From assembly GCF_035268865.1 (NCBI RefSeq), contig NZ_DATFKB010000024.1, positions 26,745 to 90,744 of the forward strand: a stretch of DNA of 64,000 nucleotides, read 5' to 3'. A program made the translations under genes and the position numbers. The notes beneath the pieces are model-generated. The model was not told the DNA's origin, made no database searches, and saw only the letters and a program-made list of their open reading frames with translations. Positions 53,964 through 62,831 of the stretch are shown in pieces (position 1 is the stretch's first letter; the number at the start of each line of letters is the position of its first letter). Source of the DNA: Salinivirga sp035268865. Its GTDB lineage: Bacteria; Bacteroidota; Bacteroidia; Bacteroidales; Salinivirgaceae.

Positions 53964-54620
53964 ATGAAAGTATTTGAATTAAAAGTAACGAAGAGAGAGC
54001 AGACAGGTAAAAAAGAAACCGTGAAGCTGCGTAAGCAAGAAATGGTGCCTTGTGTAATGTATGGTACAGACGAGATTATGCATTTTTATGCCCATAAAAA
54101 TGAGTTTAAAAACCTCGTTTATACTGATAATGTATACAATGTTAGGTTGGACATTGAAGGTACAAAACATGATGCGATTATGCAGGACATACAATTTCAT
54201 CCTGTTACAGACGAAATTTTACACATCGACTTTTTAGCAATAAAAGCTGATAAACCATTTACCGTAGCTTTACCAGTGAACATAGTAGGTACTTCACCTG
54301 GTGTATTAGGTGGCGGTAAATTAAGACAAAAAAGACGCTACCTGAGGGTAAGAGGATTGATTAACGACATGCCTGAAAAAATTGATGTCGACATCTCTAA
54401 ACTTCAGGTTAATGATGGTATTAAGATTGGTGATATTGAATCGGATAAATTAACATTTGTTGATCCACATCAGAGCCAAATCCTTGGTGTTATTTCAGGT
54501 AGAGCTGCTGCAGCTGCAATGGAAATTGCCGAACCTGAAGAAGAAGGTGAAGAAGCTGAAGGAGGTGAAGAAGCTGAAGGTGCTGCTGAAGGAGCTGAAG
54601 AAGAGTCAAGCGAAGAATAA
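53964..54620 (+). CDS. rplY: 50S ribosomal protein L25 (Ctc-type)
   Basis: 218 residues, the long TL5/CTC form. It binds 5S rRNA through the N-terminal L25 domain (about 1-90, with DVEL-like TKREQTGKKETVKLRKQEMV and DIQFHPVTDEILHIDFLAIK); a TL5 C-terminal domain follows to about 180. The last 35 residues are acidic and low-complexity (Glu/Gly/Ala), encoded by near-repeats of GAAGAAGCTGAAGG. It lies 14 bp before pth. Confidence 0.94.
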   Translation: MKVFELKVTKREQTGKKETVKLRKQEMVPCVMYGTDEIMHFYAHKNEFKNLVYTDNVYNVRLDIEGTKHDAIMQDIQFHPVTDEILHIDFLAIKADKPFTVALPVNIVGTSPGVLGGGKLRQKRRYLRVRGLINDMPEKIDVDISKLQVNDGIKIGDIESDKLTFVDPHQSQILGVISGRAAAAAMEIAEPEEEGEEAEGGEEAEGAAEGAEEESSEE

Positions 54621-54634
54621 AACCACTTTCAACC

Positions 54635-55198
54635 GTGAAATACCTGATCGTAGGTTTAGGAAACATTGGCGAAACGTACAGAGGTACGCGCCACAATATA
54701 GGATTTCAAATATTGGACGCTTTTGCCGAAGCGTCCAATGTTTCTTTTAGCCCTGCTCGCTATGGTGATAGGGCTGATGTTAAGTTTAAAGGACGGCAGT
54801 TTATTCTTATTAAACCGTCGACTTATGTAAACTTAAGTGGAAAGGCAGTAAATTACTGGCTTCAAAAAGAAAAACTTTCAACCGACCATTTATTGGTATT
54901 AACCGATGATCTTGCACTTAACTTTGGCACCATCAGGATTAGAGCCAAAGGGTCTGACGGTGGCCATAACGGATTAAAAAATATTAATGAATTAATTGGT
55001 ACTAATAAATATGCGCGCCTGCGTTTTGGAATTGGTGATGAATTTCACAGGGGGAATCAGGTCGATTATGTGTTGGGAAAATGGGACCAGGAAGAGAAAA
55101 AACAACTTCCTGAGCGCATTGAAACATGCATAGATGCAGTTAAAGCTTTTGGTACGGTAGGTATTCAGAGGGCAATGAATCAATTCAACAATAAATAA
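54635..55198 (+). CDS. pth: Peptidyl-tRNA hydrolase
   Basis: 187 residues with a GTG start. It frees tRNA from peptidyl-tRNAs released by stalled ribosomes. Catalytic His is in YRGTRHNIGFQILD; also KPSTYVNLSGKAV, LLVLTDDLALNFG and KGSDGGHNGLKNI (His), and RFGIG. The rplY-pth order is common in bacteria. It ends 2 bp from the stop of the convergent CAP-domain gene. Confidence 0.95.
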   Translation: MKYLIVGLGNIGETYRGTRHNIGFQILDAFAEASNVSFSPARYGDRADVKFKGRQFILIKPSTYVNLSGKAVNYWLQKEKLSTDHLLVLTDDLALNFGTIRIRAKGSDGGHNGLKNINELIGTNKYARLRFGIGDEFHRGNQVDYVLGKWDQEEKKQLPERIETCIDAVKAFGTVGIQRAMNQFNNK

Positions 55199-55200
55199 GC

Positions 55201-57657
55201 TTATTTATTGTTTTTATTTGAGATTTGCGGCTCACCACACTCTTCACAATAAAATTGCTTTATGTAAGGGTTTTCAAATACACGATATGAAAAATGCTCG
55301 CCATCGAAAAGCATACAATAGCGATTTGCATTTATTTGATAAGCCTTTCGCATTACCCTGGCAAATTTTCTGCTAAGTAACCGATCCCCGAACCGACTGC
55401 ACAAAGAAAGATATGTAAAAACCATATCTTCAGGCGCTGCTGGGGACTCTACAAAAGCATCAAGCATTTTTATCGCAAAAGCATAATCTTTATTCTGAAT
55501 GAAAAGCTCTGCCAGTCTTAATGAGTTTTCAATGCTTTCTTCTGTAATATCAACAATTTCTTTTATTTGCTCCAGCCGGTCTTCAATTATATCGTCGCGA
55601 TCCTCATTTAACGAATCAGCAGCATTGATAACCTTAAATTGAAAACGCATATTCAGGTTGTCAACCGTCTCTTTTGTGAATGATTTATAATAAAAGCGGT
55701 CAATGTCGTTTTGTATATCTTCTATTTGTCTTTCATCTTTTAAAGGCTCATATTTCACCCTGCATAAGGCATGGTTAAAAGCAATGTATTCATTATACCT
55801 GTCGAGTTCGTGCAACTCTGCTATACGTTCCTTATGTTGCCTTGCCGAGGTGTTTGTGCCTTTCATTTCTAACCAGAGTTTATTCATGAGCAGGCCGGCA
55901 AACTCTGATTTTTCAGGAATTTCCTGATTGTAGACTGCTGACATTGGGTACTGTCCATTCATGAGCTTTTTCATGATGTATTTCTGAATTGAAAGGGCAA
56001 GTGGCAAATCTCTTTTTTTGATAGCTTTATTAAATTTGCTAATGACGAATTCCTGCTCTTTGGGCCCTGAAATGTCATAGGTCACCTTCATGTCGATTTG
56101 AGCATATCGGTGCTTCTTTAAAATCGGTTCCAGTTTTTTCGAAAGATTGTATTTCCTGATATAGTTCTGGGCTTCCTGCATACTCATGGATGCAAGCACA
56201 TTGTGTTGTGTCGATTGTATGTCTCTTCTGAACTGATCCCAGGCCGGTTCAGTTTTTATCTCCGAAATTATGCTGTCTTTTTGCCGTTTCCTTAAGGCAT
56301 TTACAATGCTTTGCGCTCTTTTCTTTTGAAGCATGGTATTTTCGGTTTCTATACCCTCAATGGATGAGAAAGCCGAAATATTAAGTTCATAAATAAGGAA
56401 GTCGGGTTCGTTCAGGAGCTTTAAGAAAGGTTCTATGTCTTCGGTTCGATAAGTATATTTTTTCTTTTCAAATGGTATTCTAAAGCTGAGTTGCGTACTA
56501 TCTGCTACTGGATGGTAGTCAAACTTTGAGTTTATGGTTACTGTATCGGCCAAAATTTTAAGTGGCTGTTTGTATTCACCTTCGCAATCAGAAAGAAAAG
56601 AAGCAGGTATGCTTTTACATACATGGTTGCCCTGAATCAACAATAAATTTAATTCATAATCTTCATTGGCTAATTCGTCGGGTAGCTTGCCAATTGGAAC
56701 TTTAACTTCTCTTACATATTTACCTTCGATCTCATTTTTTCGCCAGAACTCATTACTGTAAACCGGGTTCAGCCTCATGCCGCGATTAACCAGGCTATAG
56801 TCTACCTTGTTTGGTGCACCACAGAGGTACTGGTCTTTAGAAATAATGTCAATTGCCAGGCCATCTTTTCTTTCTCTAAGGAAACGTTTAAGTGGTCTTG
56901 CGTTGTCAAAGTCCAGATATATCTCGTTTTCATCATTTATGCTCAAAGCCGATTGCAGTAAACTCAAATTTTCAAGGCGGTCTATGCGTCTGCAGGCCCG
57001 GTCATCATAATGTTCCAGTCTTTTCCACCAAAAGAATGCTGGTTGGGTGACCTCAATTGTAAGGTTCTTGGTTTGTTTAGCTCCGTTATTATCTGTCAGA
57101 AAATTACCAAGTATCATGGAAATGTAAACACGCCTTCTCTTTTTTCCCAGCGATATTCCAATACCCATCAGAGTGTATTTGTCAGAATAGAGGTATTCAG
57201 AATCACGGCTCGAGTTAAACCATTCAAAAGCAATGTTGTCAGCTAATTTTTTATATGTGTAATAAATTCCGCGCTTTTTTATGGATTCTCTTTCTATTAG
57301 TTCAAGCCCTCTGCCTGATCCTCCAAAATGCTGCAGCCTCTCTGATGTAGTGGCTAAGTCTTTATTTTTATTTTCCAGTGTGCGGTCTTCAATTTCAACC
57401 ATGTAGTCAGCCTGGAGTTTGGCTGCGTTGGTTAGTATCTCAGATTGTTCATACGGGTCAAAACCACGTTTTGTGCGCACTTCATTAATGCGCATGAATA
57501 CGAGTTTTTCAATAAAGGCTTCTTGAAAAAAACCAGGGTCAACTTCCTGTGTAGCGTTTAATACTTTGTTGCCGACCATATAATTTTCACCGGTCTGGCT
57601 GTAAGTAAGAAAATTTCCTAAAAAAAGAATACTTAATAAAGCAACAATCGTCCGCAT
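55201..57657 (-). CDS. Large secreted protein with CAP/SCP-like and OmpA-like regions
   Basis: 818 residues. A signal peptide (MRTIVALLSILFLGNFLTYS) is followed by a CAP/SCP-like domain (about 45-190; FMRINEVRTKRGFDPYEQSE, NAAKLQADYM, and ERLQHFGGSGRG). The middle (about 360-500) has an OmpA-like stretch, LNISAFSSIEG and LQKKRAQSIVNALRKRQ. The rest is helical and TPR-like (LAELFIQNKDYAFAIKMLDA). The C-terminus has CEECG. The combination was not recognised as a known architecture. It has its own promoter and stands alone. Confidence 0.65.
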   Translation of the reverse strand: MRTIVALLSILFLGNFLTYSQTGENYMVGNKVLNATQEVDPGFFQEAFIEKLVFMRINEVRTKRGFDPYEQSEILTNAAKLQADYMVEIEDRTLENKNKDLATTSERLQHFGGSGRGLELIERESIKKRGIYYTYKKLADNIAFEWFNSSRDSEYLYSDKYTLMGIGISLGKKRRRVYISMILGNFLTDNNGAKQTKNLTIEVTQPAFFWWKRLEHYDDRACRRIDRLENLSLLQSALSINDENEIYLDFDNARPLKRFLRERKDGLAIDIISKDQYLCGAPNKVDYSLVNRGMRLNPVYSNEFWRKNEIEGKYVREVKVPIGKLPDELANEDYELNLLLIQGNHVCKSIPASFLSDCEGEYKQPLKILADTVTINSKFDYHPVADSTQLSFRIPFEKKKYTYRTEDIEPFLKLLNEPDFLIYELNISAFSSIEGIETENTMLQKKRAQSIVNALRKRQKDSIISEIKTEPAWDQFRRDIQSTQHNVLASMSMQEAQNYIRKYNLSKKLEPILKKHRYAQIDMKVTYDISGPKEQEFVISKFNKAIKKRDLPLALSIQKYIMKKLMNGQYPMSAVYNQEIPEKSEFAGLLMNKLWLEMKGTNTSARQHKERIAELHELDRYNEYIAFNHALCRVKYEPLKDERQIEDIQNDIDRFYYKSFTKETVDNLNMRFQFKVINAADSLNEDRDDIIEDRLEQIKEIVDITEESIENSLRLAELFIQNKDYAFAIKMLDAFVESPAAPEDMVFTYLSLCSRFGDRLLSRKFARVMRKAYQINANRYCMLFDGEHFSYRVFENPYIKQFYCEECGEPQISNKNNK

Positions 57658-57678
57658 ATACTATAAATCAAAGTGCTA

Positions 57679-57686
57679 CAAAACTA
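57679..57686 (-). promoter_or_regulatory. -7 element of the CAP/OmpA-like gene
   Basis: TAGTTTTG on the minus strand, an exact TAnnTTTG match, about 15 nt of leader before the ATG at 57657. Confidence 0.5.
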
Positions 57687-57773
57687 ACAATTAATTTAAA
57701 ACAAAACCAATCAATTCAACCCGTTTTACAGAAAATGAGAACGAATAGGACTAAAATTTTGTATATGTATTAT

Positions 57774-57781
57774 TACATTTG
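57774..57781 (+). promoter_or_regulatory. -7 element of the S4 gene
   Basis: TACATTTG, an exact match. The TTG at 57779 that extends the frame is part of this element. Predicted leader about 13 nt to the ATG at 57800. Confidence 0.5.
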
Positions 57782-57799
57782 TTGAAAATATTTTTAACC

Positions 57800-58186
57800 A
57801 TGAGTGATCCAGAAGCAGTAAGAGTAGATAAATGGTTGTGGGCCGTAAGGGTTTTTAAAACACGCACTCAGGCAGCTGAAGCATGCAAGAAATCAAGAGT
57901 GCTCATTGATGGTGATGCAGTTAAGCCCGGCAAGGCAATAAATGTGGGGACCATTATCGATGTCAAAAAACCACCTTTGATTCATACCTATAAAGTTTTG
58001 GCGCTTGCAGAAAAAAGAATGGGCGCTAAGTTGGTTAAAGATTTTATGGAAGACCTGACCCCGGAGGAAGAGCTGGCCAAAATAGATATGATGCGTTTCA
58101 ATATTGATGGTTACAGGCAGCGTGGCAAGGGCCGTCCCACCAAAAAAGAACGCAGAGAACTCGATGATTTTAAAGGTAAAAAATAA
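57800..58186 (+). CDS. S4-domain RNA-binding protein (HslR-like)
   Basis: 128 residues from the ATG at 57800. The S4 domain (about 5-60; VRVDKWLWAVRVFKTRTQAA and KSRVLIDGDAVKPGKA) resembles Hsp15/RqcP, which bind 50S subunits carrying stalled peptidyl-tRNA. A basic, low-complexity tail (GKGRPTKKERRELDDFKGKK) follows. Role in ribosome quality control is likely from the family. It is convergent with guaA, 13 bp apart. Confidence 0.88.
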   Translation: MSDPEAVRVDKWLWAVRVFKTRTQAAEACKKSRVLIDGDAVKPGKAINVGTIIDVKKPPLIHTYKVLALAEKRMGAKLVKDFMEDLTPEEELAKIDMMRFNIDGYRQRGKGRPTKKERRELDDFKGKK

Positions 58187-58199
58187 CTAAACCGTAATA

Positions 58200-59735
58200 T
58201 TATTCCCATTCAATAGTAGCCGGTGGTTTCGAGCTGATATCGTATACTACGCGGTTTACACCCTTTACATTATTAATTATTTTACTTGAAACTTTACTTA
58301 GAAAATCATAAGGCAAATGTACCCAATCGGCAGTCATTCCGTCGGTAGAAGTCACGGCGCGCAATGCTACCACCTGCTCATAGGTTCTTTCATCACCCAT
58401 TACTCCTACCGATTGTATAGGTAAAAGAATAGCACCGGCCTGCCACACATCGTCATAAAGCCCTTGTTCACGCATTTGTCCAATGTAAATACTATCAACT
58501 TCTTGCAGAATCCTGACCTTTTCTCTTGTGATTTCGCCCAGTATGCGGATAGATAGCCCGGGACCCGGAAATGGATGGCGCCCAATTAGTTGTTGTGAGA
58601 TATTCAGTGTTTTGCCAACTTTTCTTACTTCGTCTTTAAAAAGCAATTTAAGCGGCTCAATAATTTTAAGGTTCATGGTCTCCGGTAGTCCACCCACATT
58701 GTGATGCGATTTAATAGTGGCCGAAGGACCGTTTACCGAAACTGATTCTATTACGTCAGGATAAATGGTGCCCTGGGCAAGCCATTTTACATCTTTTATT
58801 TTAGTGGCTTCATCATCGAATACTTCGATGAATACACGGCCTATTATTTTTCGTTTTTGTTCAGGGTCACTTACACCTTCAAGTTGATCAAGAAATTTGT
58901 CGCTGGCATCTACACCTTTTACATTTAATCCCATGTCTTTATACGAAGCTAAAACTTCGTCGAACTCATTTTTACGCAACAAGCCGTTATTGACAAATAT
59001 ACAATTCAGCTGTTTGCCAATGGCTGTGTCAAGTAGCACTGCAGCTACACTGCTATCTACGCCCCCTGATAAACCAAGGACCACTTTTTCGTCTCCTATG
59101 GTGATTTTTAACTCTTCTATCGCAGCTTCTGCAAATGAAGCCGCTGTCCAGTTGCCTGAAACTCCACAAATGTTTTTAACGAAATTCTCTAAAAGCTTTT
59201 TGCCCTCTGTTGTATGGTATACTTCTGGGTGAAACTGGATGCCAAAGGTGTTTTGTTCTCCTATTTGAAAAGCACCGTTTTTTACGTCATGCGTACTGGC
59301 AATAGGTTTAAAGGTCTCTGGCATATTTATAATGGTATCGCCATGCGACATCCATACCTGTGTGTTAAGAGTTAATCCCTTTAAAAGTGGTGATTTTTGG
59401 TCAATGGAAGTAAGGTTGGCGCGACCATACTCGCGGTGTTTCGATGGAGTTACTTCACCACCTGCTTCGTGTGCAAGATATTGGGCGCCATAGCACACCC
59501 CTAAAACCGGTAGCTTACCCTTTATCTGCGACAAATCAGGCACGGGAGCATCTTTATCTCTTACCGAGAAAGGACTACCCGATAGAATAACGCCTTTAAA
59601 GCTTTTGTCGAGTTGAGGTATTTTGTTGTAAGGGTGGATTTCACAATAAACATTCAATTCTCGTACGCGTCTTGCGATTAATTGGGTGTATTGCGATCCG
59701 AAATCCAGAATAAGAATTTTTTCTTCCAGTACCAT
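58200..59735 (-). CDS. guaA: GMP synthase (glutamine-hydrolysing)
   Basis: 511 residues. It converts XMP, ATP and glutamine to GMP. Class I glutaminase domain (about 1-190): catalytic Cys in GVCYGAQYLAHE and His/Glu in GIQFHPEVYHT; ATP-PPase domain with LGLSGGVDSSVAA; dimerisation domain with GRHPFPGPGLSIR and the C-terminal SKPPATIEWE. It has its own promoter. Confidence 0.97.
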   Translation of the reverse strand: MVLEEKILILDFGSQYTQLIARRVRELNVYCEIHPYNKIPQLDKSFKGVILSGSPFSVRDKDAPVPDLSQIKGKLPVLGVCYGAQYLAHEAGGEVTPSKHREYGRANLTSIDQKSPLLKGLTLNTQVWMSHGDTIINMPETFKPIASTHDVKNGAFQIGEQNTFGIQFHPEVYHTTEGKKLLENFVKNICGVSGNWTAASFAEAAIEELKITIGDEKVVLGLSGGVDSSVAAVLLDTAIGKQLNCIFVNNGLLRKNEFDEVLASYKDMGLNVKGVDASDKFLDQLEGVSDPEQKRKIIGRVFIEVFDDEATKIKDVKWLAQGTIYPDVIESVSVNGPSATIKSHHNVGGLPETMNLKIIEPLKLLFKDEVRKVGKTLNISQQLIGRHPFPGPGLSIRILGEITREKVRILQEVDSIYIGQMREQGLYDDVWQAGAILLPIQSVGVMGDERTYEQVVALRAVTSTDGMTADWVHLPYDFLSKVSSKIINNVKGVNRVVYDISSKPPATIEWE

Positions 59736-59752
59736 TTTGCAAAATTTTGCCG

Positions 59753-59760
59753 CAAACTTA
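59753..59760 (-). promoter_or_regulatory. -7 element of guaA
   Basis: TAAGTTTG on the minus strand, an exact TAnnTTTG match, leader about 12 nt before the ATG at 59735. Confidence 0.55.
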
Positions 59761-59932
59761 CATAATTTTTGTCTATTCTACCCTACATTTTGAATCAACA
59801 ATGCATTAAAAATCAACTCTCAATAAACAGAGAAACATAAATGGTTTAAAATCGTATGATTTTATTGATATTCAGCAGAAAATATTCTTTATATTCGTCC
59901 TTATCAAAGATCCCTTTTAATATTAAGAATAA

Positions 59933-60811
59933 ATGAAGATTGGAATTTATAGCAGATCTATCCAGGAAACATTTTTCCCGATAATGGGAGAGATTTTGAA
60001 TTTTTTCAATCAGCGATCTGCAAGCTTACATATACATTCAAATTTCGCCAGTCAGCTCAGAAAAAATGGTTTTAATTTAGATGGAGTTAAGGAATTTGAC
60101 CATTACAACAACCTGGATCCGGAATTGGAAATGATGATTAGTATTGGCGGCGACGGTACATTTCTTGAGACAGTTACCTACATTAGAAACAGAAATATTC
60201 CTATACTGGGAATTAATAGCGGTCGGCTTGGTTTTTTGGCCGACATAGCACCAAAAGATATCATTGAAGCGCTTAATGATGTGTTTGACCATAAGTATAC
60301 AATTGAAAATCGTTCGCTTATTGGAATGGAAACCTCCGAACCATTGAATTGTGAATTCCCATATGCGCTTAATGATTTTACGATCAGGAAAAATGATCAA
60401 TCTACACTTGTGAAGATTCACACCTGGGTAAATGGTGAGTTTCTAAATACTTATTGGGCCGATGGGTTAATTATTTCAACGCCCACAGGATCAACCGCTT
60501 ACTCTCTGTCGGTAGGAGGGCCTATTGTTGTTCCTGAAACCAATAATTTAATAATCAGCCCAATAGCTTCGCACAATTTGACCGTGAGACCGTTGGTAGT
60601 AAGTGCAGACCATAAAATAACATTTAATGTAGAAAGTCGTACAGATACACATATTGCCTCGCTTGATGCGCGTACATTTTTCTTTGAAAAATCTATGAGT
60701 TTCTCTGTAAAAAAAGCACCTTTTTCAATTAGGATAATAAAAATAGAAGGTCATTCGTACTTTAATACCATAAGGAATAAACTTATGTGGGGAATTGATA
60801 AAAGGAATTAA
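59933..60811 (+). CDS. nadK: NAD kinase
   Basis: 292 residues. It phosphorylates NAD+ to NADP+ with ATP. The GGDGT motif is in ISIGGDGTFLETV; ALNDFTIRKND and STPTGSTAYSLSVGGPIV are the other family motifs. TATATTCG at 59890-59897, one mismatch from the -7 consensus, may be its promoter. It stands first in a run of plus-strand genes leading to uppS. Confidence 0.95.
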   Translation: MKIGIYSRSIQETFFPIMGEILNFFNQRSASLHIHSNFASQLRKNGFNLDGVKEFDHYNNLDPELEMMISIGGDGTFLETVTYIRNRNIPILGINSGRLGFLADIAPKDIIEALNDVFDHKYTIENRSLIGMETSEPLNCEFPYALNDFTIRKNDQSTLVKIHTWVNGEFLNTYWADGLIISTPTGSTAYSLSVGGPIVVPETNNLIISPIASHNLTVRPLVVSADHKITFNVESRTDTHIASLDARTFFFEKSMSFSVKKAPFSIRIIKIEGHSYFNTIRNKLMWGIDKRN

Positions 60812-60869
60812 AGGTTTAATCAAAATATGAATGTAATTCAGTAAAATATGGCTAAAATTGCTGTAAGCT

Positions 60870-60900
60870 TTTGATAGATTCTTAAATATGTATATTTTTA
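60870..60900 (+). promoter_or_regulatory. Promoter of the first DUF6089 gene
   Basis: TTTG (60870-60873), 19-bp spacer, then TATTTTTA (60893-60900), one mismatch from the -7 consensus. Leader about 30 nt. Confidence 0.45.
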
Positions 60901-60937
60901 CAAATTGGAATAATACAGCTTTCTAAAAATCAATGGA

Positions 60938-61834
60938 ATGAAAAAAATAGTTGTAATCGGTATATTAGCCCTCCTGCTTCCTAATCTAATTTCGGCCCAA
61001 AGTATGCGATGGAAACGTACCCGCTACGAATTATATGGCGGCCTTGGAGCAACAAATTTCCTTGGAGAGTTAGGAGGAGGAGAAAAATCAGGAGGACAAT
61101 TTTGGCAGGATTTTGATTTTTCTGCAACCCGTCCACTTATATCTGTTGGAATGCGCTATAAAATTCTTGAGCCTCTGGCTGTAAAAGGTGCACTTAGCTT
61201 TGGATATTTGAGTGGCGATGATAAAGACTCAGAAAACCAGGACCGAAAAGACAGAAATCTGCATTTTCGTGCACCAATTATTGAGCTTGGTGTGCAGGCA
61301 GAGTATTCCATTATTAAAGAACGTATTAGCCGTTACAGGAGATCCAGAAGACGAGGAGGTTTTTCCTTAGCCAGTCTGAACCTTAATACCTATGTTTTTA
61401 CCGGAGTAAATGTTTTTTGGTTCAATCCACAGGCCAAAGCACAAGATGGCAAATGGTATAATTTACAACCCATAGGTACCGAGGGTCAGGGTAAGATCGC
61501 TACCCGCGAAAAATATAACCGGCTTGCAATTTCTATACCCCTGGGTTTTGGCTTTAAATATCCCATAACCCAGAAAATTAGTGTGGGGCTGGAATATGGC
61601 GGGCGTATAACATTCACCGATTACATCGACGATGTTAGCACAACTTATGTAGATCCTGCATTTTTTGATGATCCTGTGGAACAATACTTGCAGGATCCCA
61701 GTACAGAAAACTATCCGGCTGTAGGTGGAAATGATATCAGAGGTAATCCGAAATATGATGATTATTATATGTTTATGGTGGTAAACGTAACATATAAATT
61801 GCGCACCGGTCGTAACGGAATGCCAAAATTTTAA
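60938..61834 (+). CDS. DUF6089 outer-membrane beta-barrel protein (copy 1)
   Basis: 298 residues. A signal peptide (VVIGILALLLPNLISAQ) is followed by a barrel with alternating hydrophobic strands: RYELYGGLGATNFLGELGG at the start and MFMVVNVTYKLRTGR at the end. DUF6089 proteins are found throughout Bacteroidota next to uppS and bamA; their function is unknown. This copy is the first of three paralogues; it has a basic insertion RYRRSRRRGG (about residues 130-140). Confidence 0.82.
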   Translation: MKKIVVIGILALLLPNLISAQSMRWKRTRYELYGGLGATNFLGELGGGEKSGGQFWQDFDFSATRPLISVGMRYKILEPLAVKGALSFGYLSGDDKDSENQDRKDRNLHFRAPIIELGVQAEYSIIKERISRYRRSRRRGGFSLASLNLNTYVFTGVNVFWFNPQAKAQDGKWYNLQPIGTEGQGKIATREKYNRLAISIPLGFGFKYPITQKISVGLEYGGRITFTDYIDDVSTTYVDPAFFDDPVEQYLQDPSTENYPAVGGNDIRGNPKYDDYYMFMVVNVTYKLRTGRNGMPKF

Positions 61835-61866
61835 CCTATATTTGTTAGTTAAAAGTAAGAAACAAA

Positions 61867-62826
61867 ATGCAAAAACAATCACATATGAAGTTTATAGCGC
61901 ATTTCCTGCTTTTTGTAGTACTTTTCATAAGCCTGGCAAAAAGTGCCGATGGCCAGGTTTATAAATGGAGAAAATTGCGCTATGAGCTAATTGCCGGCGG
62001 CGGAATCTCTAATTTTATGAGTGATGTAGGTGAAGCTGAGAATAGCGGCTTGTCAAAATATTTCTGGACCAATGTCAATACATGGCGACCCGTTGGAGTA
62101 ATTGGTCTGCGAATGGCATTCAGCGACAGGCACAAGGCGAAAGCAGTACTTACCACCGGTTTTCTGTATGCGAATGATGCTTATGGCGCATGGCCTGAAA
62201 ATCAATACGAAGTAAGAACCTCAATAACTGAGGTTTCTGCTCAATATGAGTTTTACTTAATAACAGAGCAGAAAAAAAGGAATATTTACAATTTTTTAGG
62301 AGCATCACAGCGATTTAAAAACTTTGTGTTACCTACTTATCTATTTGCAGGGATTAGCGGAGTTTATTTTAATCCCAAAACTCTGTTCGATGACAAGTGG
62401 GTTGCATTAAGACAATACAATACTGAAGTGCTGCCCAACGGAAAAGAGACCTATTTCCCCGTTGCCGTGGCTATCCCTGTGGGTATCGGCATACAATTTA
62501 AAATAGCCAAATATATTTCTGTCAATATTGAGGCTGGCTGGAGATTAGCTTTTACCGATTATATGGATGACCTCGGTCACGGCGATTATCCAGATCTTGA
62601 AGAGGCTATTGCAAATGGTGAATATACAAGAGCAGCACTATCTTACCGTGGACATGGCTTCGACCGCATGAGCGATCAGTTAAGGCAATCACTCGAAGAA
62701 TATGTACCTGGTGGAAGCAGAAGTGTTGGTGAATGGTACGATCAGTATCAGTTTGTTACAGCTACGTTGAATTTCAAACTCAAAACCGGAAGAAAAGGAG
62801 AGCCAAGACTTCGGTTATACCGATAG
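61867..62826 (+). CDS. DUF6089 outer-membrane beta-barrel protein (copy 2)
   Basis: 319 residues. A signal-like N-terminus (FIAHFLLFVVLFISLAKSADGQ) precedes RKLRYELIAGGGISNFMSDV, parallel to copy 1. Barrel strands recur, with the C-terminal FVTATLNFKLKTGRKGEPRL matching the end of copy 1 (VNVTYKLRTGRNG). An alternative start is the ATG at 61885. It lies 32 bp after copy 1 and 5 bp before copy 3, so all three are probably cotranscribed. Confidence 0.82.
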   Translation: MQKQSHMKFIAHFLLFVVLFISLAKSADGQVYKWRKLRYELIAGGGISNFMSDVGEAENSGLSKYFWTNVNTWRPVGVIGLRMAFSDRHKAKAVLTTGFLYANDAYGAWPENQYEVRTSITEVSAQYEFYLITEQKKRNIYNFLGASQRFKNFVLPTYLFAGISGVYFNPKTLFDDKWVALRQYNTEVLPNGKETYFPVAVAIPVGIGIQFKIAKYISVNIEAGWRLAFTDYMDDLGHGDYPDLEEAIANGEYTRAALSYRGHGFDRMSDQLRQSLEEYVPGGSRSVGEWYDQYQFVTATLNFKLKTGRKGEPRLRLYR

Positions 62827-62831
62827 TATTT

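Noticed and set aside
54530..54617. Tandem-repeat-like GAAGAAGCTGAAGG DNA
   Set aside because: It encodes the acidic tail of L25, a low-complexity coding stretch, not a separate repeat element.
62733..62831. Extension of DUF6089 copy 3 into copy 2
   Set aside because: The ATG at 62832 starts a clear signal peptide; the extension is an out-of-frame reading of copy 2.
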